From an uncultured Bacilli bacterium (GTDB lineage: Bacteria > Bacillota_I > Bacilli_A > RF39 > UBA660): a stretch of 64,000 bases of DNA. The notes under the pieces are model-generated. The model made no database searches. It was not told where the DNA came from and saw only the letters and a list, made by a program, of their open reading frames with translations. The position numbers were made by a program, and so were the translations under genes. Numbering within the stretch: position 1 is the first letter of the stretch; the number at the start of each line of letters is the position of its first letter. The DNA is taken from contig CAKOMW010000001.1 of NCBI GenBank assembly GCA_934096805.1, positions 434,001-498,000 on the forward strand, in the 5' to 3' direction. This document shows positions 63,904 to 64,000 of the stretch, in pieces.

Positions 63904-64000
63904 ATGAATAAGATAAAGATAAAGGTTACGATTGGAGTATTTTTGGTTATTGTAGGACTTGGTATTGTTTCTTGGAATTATTTGCTTCAAAAGCGTAATC
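63904..64000 (+). CDS. N-terminus of a membrane-anchored protein (cut by window end)
   Basis: ATG 63904 after GGGGTG. 32 codons are visible: a short basic start (MNKIKIKV), then a membrane segment (TIGVFLVIVGLGIVSWNYLL). Could be another surface protein. Position right after target 4 and its RNA element would suit a fifth target, but nothing else is visible. Confidence 0.5.
   Translation, partial: MNKIKIKVTIGVFLVIVGLGIVSWNYLLQKRN

Noticed and set aside
1..64000. CRISPR arrays, rRNA genes, insertion sequences with transposases, replication origin
   Set aside because: I looked for spaced identical repeats, rRNA-like conserved stretches, transposase motifs and DnaA-box clusters and saw none I could support.

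Overview
This window looks like a chromosomal contig from an AT-rich, low-GC Gram-positive-type bacterium. It is probably an uncultured gut member of the Bacilli/Erysipelotrichia/RF39 kind; that is an inference from base composition and gene content, not a marker-based identification. TGA, TAA and TAG all act as stops and TGG encodes Trp, so the standard bacterial code applies. The + strand is T/G-rich almost throughout, even across minus-strand genes, which suggests it is the leading strand along most of the window.

The most striking content is a multi-target diversity-generating retroelement (DGR) system. Four large surface-type proteins (116-2083, 2442-5135, 27955-29549, 60987-63620) share an N-terminal membrane anchor and a C-type-lectin/FGE-sulfatase-like C-terminal domain. 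Each ends in a GC-rich variable region (VR). A matching adenine-rich template repeat (TR) lies at 5461-5590, downstream of the second target. It sits in its own apparent transcription unit: a promoter at 5169-5198, a structured leader, and a terminator at 5782-5814. The TR is followed by three coupled mini-ORFs that read as deleted versions of DGR accessory and core genes: a MutS-like (MSL) protein, Avd, and only the last ~42 residues of the reverse transcriptase. The four VRs together imply a parental TR 21 nt longer than the local one. The local cassette therefore looks like a decayed relic, or one dependent on an RT and TR elsewhere. Targets 1 and 2 carry a 7-bp hairpin right at the end of the VR, as in the mutagenic-homing site of Bordetella phage BPP-1. 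Targets 1, 2 and 4 are followed by a repeated promoter plus structured RNA element. Target 3 instead has a run of ten G after its start codon that puts the gene out of frame, a likely phase-variation switch, and is preceded by a separate structured small-RNA-like locus.

From 6.5 to 9.7 kb is an accessory zone of broken genes: an orphan MuF-C-type domain protein, a DUF4143 ATPase with a collapsed tandem copy, and a RelB/YafQ-like toxin-antitoxin pair with a nonsense codon in each gene. From 9.7 kb on the content is mostly housekeeping: T-box-controlled thrS, feoAB, dut, def, an FtsW/RodA protein, comEA-comEC, tex, recD2, an AI-2E-family transporter, dNMP kinase, a short alaS, a YgjP-like peptidase, a SpoU methylase, a CBS-type pyrophosphatase, and TetR plus an MMPL exporter.

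The 41-51 kb region holds a long XRE regulator, small membrane proteins, and a two-component cluster (two sensors and a convergent NarL-type regulator) bracketed by two surface proteins with an NPETxDN plus TM sorting-like tail. A PASTA PBP, mraY, a radical-SAM protein, leuS and pflBA complete the core genes. The window ends after the fourth DGR target, in the first 32 codons of a new gene.
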